Shown one piece after another: positions 25,967 to 34,814 of a stretch of DNA of 60,747 nucleotides. Made by a program: the position numbers and the translations under genes. Each line of letters begins with the position of its first letter. Positions within the stretch are counted from its first letter, which is position 1. This stretch comes from Sporohalobacter salinus. Lineage in GTDB: Bacteria > Bacillota > Halanaerobiia > Halobacteroidales > Acetohalobiaceae. Under the pieces are notes generated by a model that made no database searches, had not been told where the DNA came from, and saw nothing but the letters and a program-made list of their open reading frames with translations. The stretch spans positions 1-60,747 of the forward strand of contig NZ_JAFBEG010000015.1 in the NCBI RefSeq assembly GCF_016908635.1, in the 5' to 3' direction.

Positions 25967-26419
25967 TTATAACCTATTTTTAATCTTATTAGCTTTACAT
26001 AAATTCTTCTTCACATAATCAGGTATTTGTTCATTTTCTATTATTTCTGGCAGCGTCATCCAATAAACAGCAGACACTTCTTCCTTACTTTTACATCTAG
26101 CTACTCCTCTCTTATAACGACATAAAAATATAGTATCAACTACTGTATCATTAGAATTAATAACAAATGATTTACTTCCAATATACTTAACATCATCATA
26201 AATTTCAATTCCTACTTCTTCATAAATCTCTCGTCGCAAATTTCTCTCTAGAATATTTTCCGTAGAATGGGAGTTAGGATTTAACTCTTTCACCTTGCCG
26301 CTAAGTAATGTCAGAATACCAGGAGCATGTTCTTCTTTATCACTTCGCTTGATAATAAGCCACTTATCTCCTCTAAAAATAGCTGCCTCAACACTGACAA
26401 TATTCCAAATATATGCCAT
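25967..26419 (-). CDS. Nudix hydrolase
   Basis: A 150-aa enzyme of the Nudix fold, which hydrolyses nucleoside diphosphates linked to other groups. The catalytic core REIYEEVGIE is present, preceded by LLSGKVKELNPNSHSTENIL. The segment between the glycine and the REXXEE core is longer than the standard GX5EX7REUXEEXGU box, so the first loop carries a small insertion. No substrate-specific motif is recognised. It stands alone and is convergent with the CAP lipoprotein. Confidence 0.85.
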   Translation of the reverse strand: MAYIWNIVSVEAAIFRGDKWLIIKRSDKEEHAPGILTLLSGKVKELNPNSHSTENILERNLRREIYEEVGIEIYDDVKYIGSKSFVINSNDTVVDTIFLCRYKRGVARCKSKEEVSAVYWMTLPEIIENEQIPDYVKKNLCKANKIKNRL

Positions 26420-26535
26420 TGATTTATCCTCACCTTCAATAAATATAATGATTAATTACTAACTTATATTAAAAATAATTAACTCCTTTATTTTATCTTA
26501 ACTTTAACTTCAATTTTTAATAGTATTAATAAAAC

Positions 26536-26563
26536 TGCTGGGATTACAAAAGTAACCCCAGCA
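26536..26563 (-). terminator. Terminator after the first YjcZ-like gene
   Basis: TGCTGGGNTTAC and GTAANCCCAGCA pair around a 4-base loop, with TTTTATT after it on the minus strand. Confidence 0.85.
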
Positions 26564-26582
26564 ATATTAGAAAATTACTATT

Positions 26583-26684
26583 TTAACAACGACAACTGCC
26601 ATCATCAAAGAAGATAAAGAAGAAGAACAAAAGAACTATTATCCAAATAAAACCATGACCGAAACCTCCACTACTTCTAGACAT
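26583..26684 (-). CDS. Tiny YjcZ-like single-helix membrane protein
   Basis: A 33-aa protein: a short glycine/serine head (MSRSSGGFGHGF), one very hydrophobic helix with a run of Phe residues, and a DDGSCRC tail. This is the layout of the YjcZ/tiny-TM family, small proteins made during sporulation in Bacillus. AAGGAGGTGACAGG precedes the ATG and a terminator follows, so it is a real monocistronic gene. The Cys-Arg-Cys tail is an unusual feature. Confidence 0.75.
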   Translation of the reverse strand: MSRSSGGFGHGFIWIIVLLFFFFIFFDDGSCRC

Positions 26685-26776
26685 CCTGTCACCTCCTTAA
26701 CTATAAAAAATGAAATATTCTATTTTGTAAGTATAATATGTTCTTTCTTATATATTCGTGTAATATTCTATTAAAT

Positions 26777-26809
26777 AATCACCCTACATCTGATAAATGT
26801 AGGGTGATT
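26777..26809 (-). terminator. Terminator after the second YjcZ-like gene
   Basis: A perfect 13-bp stem AATCACCCTACAT / ATGTAGGGTGATT with a 7-base loop. Confidence 0.8.
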
Positions 26810-26831
26810 ATAGATTCTTATATTCAATCTT

Positions 26832-26951
26832 TTATTTTTCAAAAATTGCAAAACCTCCGCCGAAAAAGAAGAAGAAAACAACAATAAGCAACAATCCAAA
26901 GAAACCGCCACCGAAAAAGCCTTCTAATTCACCATCAAATTCATTCTGCAT
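26832..26951 (-). CDS. Tiny YjcZ-like single-helix membrane protein
   Basis: A 39-aa protein with an acidic head (MQNEFDGELEGFFGGG), one Phe-rich hydrophobic helix, a GGG turn and a short FAIFEK tail. It has the YjcZ-like layout and is the partner of the 33-aa gene 150 bp downstream, although each has its own terminator. GGAGG lies eight bases before the ATG, behind a run of eight G. A spore role is by family analogy. Confidence 0.72.
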   Translation of the reverse strand: MQNEFDGELEGFFGGGFFGLLLIVVFFFFFGGGFAIFEK

Positions 26952-27044
26952 TATTTTAACCTCCCCCCCCTTTAAACTTACTATGCAATATAATATGTAT
27001 TATAGACCATAAATGTGTAAATTCTTGATATCAATTATAAAAAA

Positions 27045-27069
27045 AGCAGTAGCCCGATTGGCTACTGCT
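27045..27069 (-). terminator. Terminator after the 385-aa lipoprotein gene
   Basis: AGCAGTAGCC and GGCTACTGCT pair around five bases, followed by TTTTTTTATAA on the minus strand. Confidence 0.9.
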
Positions 27070-27082
27070 AAACTATAAAATC

Positions 27083-28240
27083 TTATTCAATAATAACTTT
27101 ATCTAATTTCCATTCTTCATCTTCATATGATAAATTAATTATATACTTAACTAAACTGTTGTAAGCTTCACCGTTCCATTCTCGTTTAGGATAATGTTTC
27201 ATAACTTTAAGTTCAACTTTTGCCCAGTCCTCTGATCTTTCTATTACCTTTGCGTTTTTGACTACTTCATGTGTTGGGAATGTTAGTTCCCCCTCATTAT
27301 TTTGATGATATTCTTTAAGCCGTTTAACTTGTTCTTCTATCTCACCTTTAGTTGTTATATCTTCAAGATTTTTCTCTAACAATTTAATGATCAAATTAAA
27401 ACCATCTTTCCTATTATCAGTTAATCTATCTAAATTAATATAACTTTCATAGGCAGCTTGAAATGTAGCCTCAACTTGATGGTTCAATTGATATGCCAAT
27501 AAGGCTAATCTAACATTAGTAGCATTAGTCAATTCTTTATCTATCTTTTTGTTTTGTATTTTATTTTTTTTACTTGTAGAAGAATCATAATTTTGACCGT
27601 ATGATTCTAATTCAGAAATAACCCTATACCCTTCCCCTTTACTTTCTCGCCTGATTAATCCTACTTTTTTTGCATAATACTCATAAATCTCAAATTGTCT
27701 ATTTTCGTCTCTAGGAGTAATCTTTACTTTAATTACATTAGAAAATTCTCCCGCTGGAACTTCTATTTTTTTATCTATTGCTATAATTTTACGTCTGGTT
27801 TCTCCAGATACCCAGCTGTTTCCTACTTCTAAAGGAGTCTGTAAAATTACTTCTTCAAATTGCTTATTTTCTTCTATATCAGACAATAAATTTTCTTCAC
27901 TATAAAATTCTGTCTCTTCAACTAACTGAATAACTTTTTTATCAGTAATTTTATATACCTTTGCCATTTCAGTTCCACCATTATTCTCATGTATTTGGAC
28001 TAAAGAATCATTTTTAAATTTTACTTCTTTATTAAAAGCAGCAAATTCATTACCTATTCCAGAAAATTTAAAATACCTTCCTTCTTTAGCAGGAAAATAA
28101 CTACTTATTTCCTCTCCACTAAGAAAGCTACTGCTTAAATTCTCTTCGTTTAAAGCTTCTCCATTTCCACAACTAGTAACCACAAATATTAATATTAAAA
28201 TAAGAATAATTGTTGAACATAATCGCTTCTGTTTCATCAT
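27083..28240 (-). CDS. Lipoprotein of unknown function
   Basis: A 385-aa exported lipoprotein: basic start, hydrophobic segment and lipobox VTSC (Cys24 or so). The mature part has two regions. Residues 45-215 are beta-rich (FPAKEGRYFKFSGIGNEFAA, IAIDKKIEVPAGEFSNVIKV), an outline seen in secreted proteins with a repeated beta-sheet core. Residues 235-385 start helical and end in a compact beta segment (WAKVELKVMKHYPKREW, WKLDKVIIE) like NTF2-type domains. No named family is recognised. Two adjacent ATG codons follow a GGGGGG ribosome site. It is monocistronic with its own terminator. Confidence 0.75.
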   Translation of the reverse strand: MMKQKRLCSTIILILILIFVVTSCGNGEALNEENLSSSFLSGEEISSYFPAKEGRYFKFSGIGNEFAAFNKEVKFKNDSLVQIHENNGGTEMAKVYKITDKKVIQLVEETEFYSEENLLSDIEENKQFEEVILQTPLEVGNSWVSGETRRKIIAIDKKIEVPAGEFSNVIKVKITPRDENRQFEIYEYYAKKVGLIRRESKGEGYRVISELESYGQNYDSSTSKKNKIQNKKIDKELTNATNVRLALLAYQLNHQVEATFQAAYESYINLDRLTDNRKDGFNLIIKLLEKNLEDITTKGEIEEQVKRLKEYHQNNEGELTFPTHEVVKNAKVIERSEDWAKVELKVMKHYPKREWNGEAYNSLVKYIINLSYEDEEWKLDKVIIE

Positions 28241-28409
28241 GGTCCCCCCTTATACTATAAACTTAATCTTTTTATTTTTTCACACCTTCACAAGTCTAAC
28301 ATAAATTTAAAATATATACAATAGTAAAAGAATAATCTATAAACAAAATAATCCAATTATTCTATTTCAAAAATAGCATATAAGCCATTACCATTACTTT
28401 AATGAAAAA

Positions 28410-28431
28410 GCCCCTGGTAATTTCCAGAGGC
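28410..28431 (-). terminator. Terminator after the triple-LysM gene
   Basis: GCCTCTGG and CCAGGGGC pair around six bases, followed by TTTTTC on the minus strand. Confidence 0.85.
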
Positions 28432-28445
28432 ATAACAGACGATAT

Positions 28446-28973
28446 TTAAGTTTCAGGTATACAAATGCTTTGACCAATCAGTAAAGCATCAGGATTTACA
28501 TCTGGATTTAATCTTTTTAGTTCCTCAATTGTAGTTCCAAATCTTCTAGCTATTTCATAAAATGTATCCCCCGCTTGAATCTGATATTTAAATGTACCTT
28601 CCGGGCATTCTACTGGCGGTTTAGCTACCGGAATGCAAATAATCTCACCTACATTAAGATTCTGTGGATCTAATCGTGGATTTGCCTCATTTAAATTATC
28701 TACTGAAATATTAAATCGCTGAGCAATCTTATAAAGAGTATCCCCCGGCTGAATAGAATAAAAATTCCCCTCTGGACAAGAAGGAAATCGTTCCTGCAAC
28801 GGAATACAGATTTCCTGTCCAACTTGTAAATTCTCCGGATCAATTCCAGGATTGGCTCCAATAAGCGCTGGAATTGTAGTTTCAAAACGCTGAATTAATT
28901 CATACAGAGTATCTCCAGCCTTAATAACATATTCCTCAGTATTTGGCGGACATTCTCTGGAACCATCAACCAT
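28446..28973 (-). CDS. Triple LysM protein, probable spore-associated
   Basis: A 175-aa protein made of three LysM domains (about 14-60, 71-116, 129-173), each with xxIxxGDTxYxxxxRF and ending in a conserved G-x-x-I-C-I-P. Each is introduced by a Cys-Pro pair (ECPPNTEEY, SCPEGNFY, ECPEGTFKY), giving two cysteines per unit. LysM binds peptidoglycan or chitin-like glycans. There is no signal peptide or membrane helix, which suits a mother-cell protein placed on the spore cortex (as with SafA or SpoVID) rather than an exported wall protein. AAGGGGGG lies before the ATG. Confidence 0.88.
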   Translation of the reverse strand: MVDGSRECPPNTEEYVIKAGDTLYELIQRFETTIPALIGANPGIDPENLQVGQEICIPLQERFPSCPEGNFYSIQPGDTLYKIAQRFNISVDNLNEANPRLDPQNLNVGEIICIPVAKPPVECPEGTFKYQIQAGDTFYEIARRFGTTIEELKRLNPDVNPDALLIGQSICIPET

Positions 28974-29043
28974 TCTATCCCCCCTTTCTAAAATATTATA
29001 TTTAAACTTTCACCTAAATGTTCTTATGTAACTAAATAATATT

Positions 29044-29151
29044 CTAAATACCTGGGATTAGCGATGTTTCACAGTAAGTACCTGTTGAATTTTTCTGGTA
29101 GTATTGATATCCTGGATTTGGACCGCCATTAATTGATGGTTTAATTGAAAA
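29044..29151 (-). pseudogene. Possible 3' remnant of a small gene
   Basis: A 35-codon open stretch (KPSINGGPNPGYQYYQKNST then GTYCETSLIPGI) ends in TAG but has no usable start codon or ribosome site, and two stops lie just before it. The composition is protein-like rather than random AT sequence. It may be the end of a lost gene. The rest of the gap 28974-29284 is AT-rich with nothing recognisable. Confidence 0.3.
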
Positions 29152-29284
29152 TTATCAATAAGATTTAATTGGTAACTTTTTAATTATTAAAATTTTAATA
29201 ATTAAATTATATTAAAGTAATAATATAAACAAAATCATTTAAAACTAATCAACCTAAGACATAATATAGAATGGATGATTAATA

Positions 29285-29995
29285 ATGTCTCAATTACTAG
29301 CAACATTTTGGACAACTTCCATAATATATTTCCTAATTTTCATTCTAGCCCGCACAATAGGTAGAAAACTTCTATCACAGATCACCTTCTTTGAATTTGT
29401 CATAATTATAACTATTGGTACTATTGGTGCTAACTATATTACTAATCAAATCAATGGTAAGTGGATTTTAATTAGTTTACTTATCTTAACTTTTTATGTA
29501 GTTACTTTCGATTATCTATCTCTTAAAAGTTTACGTTTTAGAAAAATTGTTGAAGGTGAACCGATAATCATAATTCAAAATGGTAAAATCCTGGAAGATA
29601 ATATGCGCAAAGCAAGATATAACTTAGATCATCTTGAAATGCAATTACGACAAAAAGGAGTATTTGACTTAAGCCAAGTAGAATTTGCTATTTTAGAATC
29701 ACACGGAAAATTAAGTGTACTCAAAAAAAGTAATGATCAACCTGTTACTCTCAAAGACTTAAATTTAAACAGTCAATATAAAGGGCTGCCTTCAGAAATT
29801 ATTAAAGATGGAGAAATCTTAGAACAAAATTTACAACAAAACAACCTTGATTTTAAATGGCTCTATAATGAATTAAATAAACAAAATATAAATGACATTT
29901 CTGAAGTAGTATTAGCAAGTCTCAATACAGATGGTTCTCTCTATATTGATTTACGCAATGAACCACCTAATTATAATCAAAAACCAGAAGACTAA
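29285..29995 (+). CDS. DUF421 (YetF-like) membrane protein
   Basis: A 236-aa protein with three N-terminal membrane helices (8-23, 37-52, 58-78) and a cytoplasmic C-terminal part. The motif ARTIGRKLLSQITFFEFVII (22-41) and later GEPIIIIQNGKILEDNMRKA are diagnostic of the YetF/DUF421 family. The C-terminal half repeats the pattern (PSEIIKDGEILEQNLQQNNL), so the regulatory domain is duplicated. Members occur widely in spore formers; the biochemical role is not settled. Only a weak GGATGA ribosome site precedes the ATG. Confidence 0.88.
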   Translation: MSQLLATFWTTSIIYFLIFILARTIGRKLLSQITFFEFVIIITIGTIGANYITNQINGKWILISLLILTFYVVTFDYLSLKSLRFRKIVEGEPIIIIQNGKILEDNMRKARYNLDHLEMQLRQKGVFDLSQVEFAILESHGKLSVLKKSNDQPVTLKDLNLNSQYKGLPSEIIKDGEILEQNLQQNNLDFKWLYNELNKQNINDISEVVLASLNTDGSLYIDLRNEPPNYNQKPED

Positions 29996-29997
29996 AT

Positions 29998-30030
29998 AAA
30001 AGACCATTACCTAGCTAGGTAATGGTCTTT
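29998..30030. terminator. Bidirectional terminator between DUF421 and the 48-aa gene
   Basis: AAAGACCATTACCTAG and CTAGGTAATGGTCTTT form a perfect stem with no loop bases, flanked by A and T runs on both sides. Confidence 0.85.
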
Positions 30031-30073
30031 TATTACACCTCACAGCATATTAAAGCATCATTATCAAAATTAA

Positions 30074-30220
30074 TCATTTATTGCTATTTTCATTATCATC
30101 TTCTCCTTCTTGCTGTTTTTCAACTTGCCGCATTACATGTTGGGCTACTCCCGTACAAACAGATTCATCACGAGAATCTATATTATTATTCTTTGTATTT
30201 TTTTCTTCTGACTTAGGCAC
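30074..30220 (-). CDS. Small hydrophilic protein with GTG start
   Basis: A 48-aa charged protein: a Lys/Asn-rich head, a central DSRDESVCTGVAQHVMRQVE with one cysteine, and an acidic Glu/Asp/Asn tail. AAAGGAGGGATAGA stands just before the GTG start, and a terminator lies past its end, so expression is likely. The core T-G-V-A-x-H-V-M-x-Q is reminiscent of small spore proteins, but I cannot name a family. Confidence 0.6.
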   Translation of the reverse strand: MPKSEEKNTKNNNIDSRDESVCTGVAQHVMRQVEKQQEGEDDNENSNK

Positions 30221-30249
30221 TCTATCCCTCCTTTATTACTTTACTCTAC

Positions 30250-31317
30250 TTAACCAAATACATAAACAGATTCTTCAGGCTGGTACTGATCATATTTATC
30301 TACTTTAACTACTTTATTTTCTTTAATTGACTCTAAAACAGCCAATACTGTCTTTAGATCACCATACTCTATTTGTGGTGGTACTGAAATTAACTCCTGA
30401 CCAGTTAAACTATTATAAAAGTTCAATAACTCATTATAAAACCCACGTTTTGGTTGATAAGAGATTTTTTCGCTAGTACCATCATTATAAGCTATATTAA
30501 TTATCCCAGCTTTGCTTTCCTCTAGATAGATCATACCCTCAGTACCAAAAATTCTAGTTCCCACTAAAGGCCGCTGCATCTCTTTCCCACTCGGGAAATA
30601 AGAAAATTGACCAACAATACCATTCTTAAACTTCAGATTAATATTTGTTGATGCATAAGGATTAAAATCATCATCTTGAGGTTTTCCCAGAGCATGTAAA
30701 CTTTCAATTGAACCAAAAATATGACGGATACCAGCTAAATTGTGAATAGCTGAATCCAAAATTCTTCCCCCAGGATAATCAGGATGCTGGCGCCATTCCT
30801 TAGCAGCAAATTTATTACCTAACATATCCTCAGTAAAATCGGTTATTTTATTGCTAATAAAGTAAACTACATCACCAATTCGCTGTTCACGAATTAAATC
30901 TCGAATAATATTATTTTCTTCATTATAGCGGTAATTTTCAGCAATCATAATCTGAATTCCATATTTATCAGCTAAATGAGAATATTTTTCTGCTTCTTCT
31001 AAACTAGTAGCCAACGGCTTTTCACAGATAACACTTACTCCCATTTTAGCTACATCTTCAGAAATAGGAAAGTTTTCAGGAATCGGTACAATAATATCTA
31101 CTGCATCTAATTCTTCCTGATTAACCATTGTTTGATAATCCTGGTAAGCCTTCTCTTGTCCAATGCTAACCATTTCTGCAGCTTTACTAGCTTTATCAAA
31201 ATCTACATCACAACAAGCTACCACTCTATATTTATCCTGTAATTCTTGAAAAGCTGGATAATGCAGACGTTCCCAAGCCATACCACAACCAATAATTCCG
31301 ACTTTAATTTGTTCCAT
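30250..31317 (-). CDS. Gfo/Idh/MocA-family oxidoreductase
   Basis: A 355-aa NAD(P)-dependent dehydrogenase. The N-terminal Rossmann domain carries VGIIGCGMAWERLHYPAF (residues 5-22), and the EKP motif is present as VICEKPLATSLEEAEKYSHL. The C-terminal Gfo/Idh/MocA domain includes HNLAGIRHIFG. These enzymes act on sugars, inositols or related polyols. The ATG at 31317 follows AAAGGGG by nine bases; a TTG further upstream (31344) has no ribosome site. It is divergent from the tryptophanase operon. Confidence 0.88.
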   Translation of the reverse strand: MEQIKVGIIGCGMAWERLHYPAFQELQDKYRVVACCDVDFDKASKAAEMVSIGQEKAYQDYQTMVNQEELDAVDIIVPIPENFPISEDVAKMGVSVICEKPLATSLEEAEKYSHLADKYGIQIMIAENYRYNEENNIIRDLIREQRIGDVVYFISNKITDFTEDMLGNKFAAKEWRQHPDYPGGRILDSAIHNLAGIRHIFGSIESLHALGKPQDDDFNPYASTNINLKFKNGIVGQFSYFPSGKEMQRPLVGTRIFGTEGMIYLEESKAGIINIAYNDGTSEKISYQPKRGFYNELLNFYNSLTGQELISVPPQIEYGDLKTVLAVLESIKENKVVKVDKYDQYQPEESVYVFG

Positions 31318-31631
31318 ACTTAAAAACCCCTTTCTATTCTTCAATCTTTCCTTTTCTAATACTTTATATTCGTTAAATTTATTTTTAATTTAAACCATTA
31401 TTGCTAATACTGATTAGTTTCTAAAAATAATACCTTCTAGTCAAAAATATCCTCATAATACTAATCTTATCTTGATAATAATGCTGTGTTATTTCTATTA
31501 TAATGAATAAAATCCATATTTTTGAAGGAGATGCTTAATCTAAAAAGAAATAATAATATGGTACGCTTTTCATAGATATATCATCTTATTAATCGAAATA
31601 GAACTAAATATTTAATAAGGAGGCTTAGGTA
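31318..31631. other. Divergent regulatory region before tryptophanase
   Basis: This 314-bp AT-rich gap separates the oxidoreductase and tnaA. A 14-codon frame (31531-31575, MLNLKRNNNMVRFS) follows AAGGAG with no spacing and has no Trp codon, so it is not a classical tnaC leader. No riboswitch or attenuator hairpin was recognised. Confidence 0.4.
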
Positions 31632-33014
31632 ATGAAAAAGGTTAAACCAGAACCATTTAAAATAAAAATGGTTGAACCAATTTCAAAAATCTCTAGAAAA
31701 AAGAGAGAAGAAGCATTAAAAAGAGCTGGGTATAATTTATTTAGTTTAAACTCCGATGAAGTGTATATCGATTTACTAACTGATAGTGGTACTGGTGCTA
31801 TGAGTGATAATCAATGGGCTGGAATTATGTCAGGTGATGAATCCTATGCTGGAAGTAATAACTTTCATAACTTATCTAACACAGTAAAAGAAGTATTTGA
31901 TTACGATTATACAATTCCAACCCATCAAGGTCGCGGAGCAGAACAAGTTCTTTTCCCTATTTTACTTGATGAAGGCCAGTTTGCAATTAGTAATATGCAT
32001 TTTGATACCACTAAAGCTCATGTTGAACTATCTAAAGGTAGAGCAGTAAATTTAGTAATTGATGAATCCCGTGATACTTCAAAATATCATCCATTTAAAG
32101 GTAATTTAGATTTAGAAAAAACTAAAGAATTTATAAACGAAAAAGGTGCTGATAATATAGGCTTTATTATTATCACCATCACATGTAATAGTGCAGGTGG
32201 ACAGCCTGTTTCTATGAAAAATATTAAAGAAACAAGTAAATTAGCTAAAAAATATGGAATTAAAGTTTTCATGGATGCAGCTAGATTTGCTGAAAATGCA
32301 TACTTTATTAAACAAAGAGAAGATGGCTATGAAAATAAAACAATTAAAGAAATTGTAAAAGAAATGTTCAGTTATGCCGAAGGTTTTACTATGAGTGCTA
32401 AAAAAGATGGTATCGTTAATATGGGGGGGATCATTGGAATCAAAAATAATAAAGAACTCTACACTAAAGCACGTTCTAGAGTGGTGCCACTTGAAGGGTT
32501 TCCAACTTATGGTGGATTATCTGGAAGAGATATGGAAGCTCTGGCCCGAGGACTTAAAGAAGGAATTGATTTTGACTACTTAGATTATCGCATAGGTCAA
32601 GTTAAATACTTAGGTGAAAAACTAAAAGAAGCTGAAATTCCTATTCAAGAACCAGTAGGGGGACATGCTGTTTTTGTAAATGCCGGCAAAATGCTTCCAC
32701 ATATTCCTTATGATCAATTTCCAGCTCAAGTATTAGGAAATGCTTTATATTTAGAATCTGGAGTTCGAGGTGTTGAAGTAGGTTCATTATTATTAGGAAG
32801 AGATCCCGAAACAAAAGAAAATCTAAAGTCTCCATTAGAATTATTAAGACTTACAATTCCACGTAGAGTATATACTAATAATCATATGGACGTAGTAGCA
32901 AAGGGACTAATAAAAGTTAAAGATAAAGTTGATCAACTTAAAGGATTAGAGTTCACTTATGAACCAGAAGTCCTGAGACACTTTACTGCTCGTTTAAAAC
33001 CAATTAAAGAATAA
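31632..33014 (+). CDS. tnaA: Tryptophanase
   Basis: A 460-aa PLP-dependent beta-eliminating lyase. The PLP lysine lies in MSAKKDG (Lys258). Residues that separate tryptophanase from tyrosine phenol-lyase all favour tryptophanase: Asp125 in HFDTT where the phenol-lyase has Thr, and His450 in LRHFTARL where the phenol-lyase has Phe. [14 protein letters not shown] is also tryptophanase-like. It splits tryptophan to indole, pyruvate and ammonia. AAGGAGG precedes the ATG. An iron alcohol dehydrogenase follows after 27 bp in one operon. No Trp permease gene is adjacent. Confidence 0.92.
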   Translation: MKKVKPEPFKIKMVEPISKISRKKREEALKRAGYNLFSLNSDEVYIDLLTDSGTGAMSDNQWAGIMSGDESYAGSNNFHNLSNTVKEVFDYDYTIPTHQGRGAEQVLFPILLDEGQFAISNMHFDTTKAHVELSKGRAVNLVIDESRDTSKYHPFKGNLDLEKTKEFINEKGADNIGFIIITITCNSAGGQPVSMKNIKETSKLAKKYGIKVFMDAARFAENAYFIKQREDGYENKTIKEIVKEMFSYAEGFTMSAKKDGIVNMGGIIGIKNNKELYTKARSRVVPLEGFPTYGGLSGRDMEALARGLKEGIDFDYLDYRIGQVKYLGEKLKEAEIPIQEPVGGHAVFVNAGKMLPHIPYDQFPAQVLGNALYLESGVRGVEVGSLLLGRDPETKENLKSPLELLRLTIPRRVYTNNHMDVVAKGLIKVKDKVDQLKGLEFTYEPEVLRHFTARLKPIKE

Positions 33015-33041
33015 AAATAACTTATCTAAGGAGGAATTAGA

Positions 33042-34178
33042 ATGGAAGAATTATTAGTACCAAAATCAATTCAATTCGAAACTAAATCATTAAGTGGCTT
33101 ATCTAATTTGAAAGGTAATAAAGCTATTATAGTCACTGACCAAGGAGTTATGGAAGAATTAGGTTTTCTCGACCAAGCTATCTCTTATCTTAAAAATAGT
33201 AATTTAGAAACTAAAGTAATTGATGGAGTAGAACCAAATCCATCAGTAAAAACAGTAATGAAAGGAAAAGAAAAAATGTTAGACTTTAATCCAGATTGGA
33301 TAATTGGCCTCGGCGGCGGTTCAACTCTGGATGCTGCTAAAATGATGTGGGCCTTCTATGAACATCCTGAATTAAATTTTGAGGAAGTAATAGAAGTTAA
33401 CTCCCTACCTAAATTAAGAAATAAAGCAAAATTTGCTGCTGTTCCTTCTACTAGCGGCACCGGCTCAGAGATGACTGCTTTTGCAGTAATTACTGATGCT
33501 AAAGAAAAGATTAAGTATCCTATTGTATCACCAGAATTAATTCCTGATATAGCAATAATTGATCCAAAACTTCCTGCTACAATGCCAAAACAGATTACTG
33601 CTAATACCGGAATGGATGTCTTAACTCACGCTATAGAAGCTTTTGTCTCTACTAATGCTACTGATTATACTGATCCTTTAGCTTTAAAAGCTATTAAACT
33701 AGTATTTAAATATCTCCGCACTGCTTATAAAAAAGGAGATGATATAAAAGCTAGAACTAAAATGCATAATGCCTCTGCTATTGCAGGAATCGCCTTTTCT
33801 AATGCATCCCTTGGTATTGTCCATAGTCTAGCTCATAAGATCGGCGGAGAATTAGATATTACACATGGTCTAGCCAATGCTATTCTCTTACCATATGTTA
33901 TTGATTTCAATTATGAAACTGCCGAAGAAAAATATAAAACAATTAAACATATCACTGGAGAACAGAATTTATCCGAAGCAATAAAAGAATTAAATGAAGA
34001 TCTCAATATTCCTAGTTGCTTCAAAAAACTTGATGATATAAATGAAAATGAATTTAAGAAAATACTTGACCGTATGTCCGAAAATGCTCTTCAAGATGCC
34101 TGTACCTTAACCAATCCTAAAGAACCTAACGTAACTGATATGAAAGAAATCTATAAACAAGCTTTCTATGGAAAATAA
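33042..34178 (+). CDS. Iron-containing alcohol dehydrogenase
   Basis: A 378-aa group III (Fe-ADH) dehydrogenase. The NAD(P) site is GLGGGSTLDAAKM, followed by PSTSGTGSEMT. The metal ligands are visible in order: Asp and His in NTGMDVLTHAIEAF, His in SLGIVHSLAHKIGG, and His in LDITHGLANA. AAGGAGG lies before the ATG, 27 bp after tryptophanase, so the two are cotranscribed. It could dispose of aldehydes made from tryptophan breakdown or recycle NADH, but the substrate is unknown. Confidence 0.92.
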   Translation: MEELLVPKSIQFETKSLSGLSNLKGNKAIIVTDQGVMEELGFLDQAISYLKNSNLETKVIDGVEPNPSVKTVMKGKEKMLDFNPDWIIGLGGGSTLDAAKMMWAFYEHPELNFEEVIEVNSLPKLRNKAKFAAVPSTSGTGSEMTAFAVITDAKEKIKYPIVSPELIPDIAIIDPKLPATMPKQITANTGMDVLTHAIEAFVSTNATDYTDPLALKAIKLVFKYLRTAYKKGDDIKARTKMHNASAIAGIAFSNASLGIVHSLAHKIGGELDITHGLANAILLPYVIDFNYETAEEKYKTIKHITGEQNLSEAIKELNEDLNIPSCFKKLDDINENEFKKILDRMSENALQDACTLTNPKEPNVTDMKEIYKQAFYGK

Positions 34179-34207
34179 GCTGTAATATTACAATTCCTCT
34201 ATTTATC

Positions 34208-34242
34208 AAGGTGCTGATTCGTTATCAGCACCTTATTTTTTT
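34208..34242 (+). terminator. Terminator of the tryptophanase operon
   Basis: AAGGTGCTGAT and ATCAGCACCTT pair around five bases, followed by ATTTTTTT. Confidence 0.92.
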
Positions 34243-34257
34243 AACAAAGCTTTTTTA

Positions 34258-34676
34258 CTAACCCGTATAATTTCTAGTATAGATAAAGTTATATTTACCA
34301 GAATGTTTTAATTCATCTGTAATAATTTCGAATAACTTATCTCTATGTTCCCTTTTTCTCAATCCGTAATAAATTTGGCGGTATAATTCAACTGCAGCCA
34401 ATTCTCCAAATAATGCCTGCTCAATTCCTGCTAAATAGCTTTCGGGCTGCTTATAATCCTCCTCGCCTACTGGTACAGGGTCTCTACCAGTAATTTCTCG
34501 GTAGATCTGTTTAAATAAATCATAATGCCTCAATTCATCTTCTCTAATATCAGATATAATCTCTTTTTCCTTTCATCACTTGCTTCTCCAGCCAAAGCTC
34601 TTCTGATTAATTCCAAAGTCGTCTTCATATCAACATCAAATACACTTTCCCGCTGCAAATCTAATTCATCATTCAT
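34258..34676 (-). pseudogene. Ferritin-like protein with a single-base frameshift
   Basis: The frame from the ATG at 34676 (GGAGG eight bases before) encodes MNDELDLQRESVFDVDMKTT and then LELIRRALAGEASDERKK before running into a stop. From the same point the next frame continues EIISDIREDELRHYDLFKQI and a ferritin-like helix bundle to 34258 (ALFGELAAVELYRQIYYGL, DELKHSGKYN). The shift falls in a run of five A (34564-34568) where six would restore one 139-aa protein. It could be a true mutation, slippage or a sequencing error. Confidence 0.75.
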
Positions 34677-34814
34677 ATTTTCTACCTCCCAAAATCACTT
34701 CAAATTCTCCATAACATTATATTCCTAGATTTGCTTAAATGTTAAAAATGGGAGGCTTAAAATTGACAAAAAATAATGATATTCCTCGCTATTACTCCTT
34801 TAACAATCCAAACT

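Noticed and set aside
30022-30308. Two overlapping plus-strand frames downstream of DUF421
   Set aside because: They are antisense to the 48-aa gene and the oxidoreductase end, with no ribosome site.
31531-31575. tnaC-like leader peptide before tryptophanase
   Set aside because: No Trp codon and no spacing between AAGGAG and ATG; no attenuator hairpin seen.
31632-33014. Tyrosine phenol-lyase
   Set aside because: The overall family is shared, but Asp125 and His450 and the RGVEVGS segment are those of tryptophanase.
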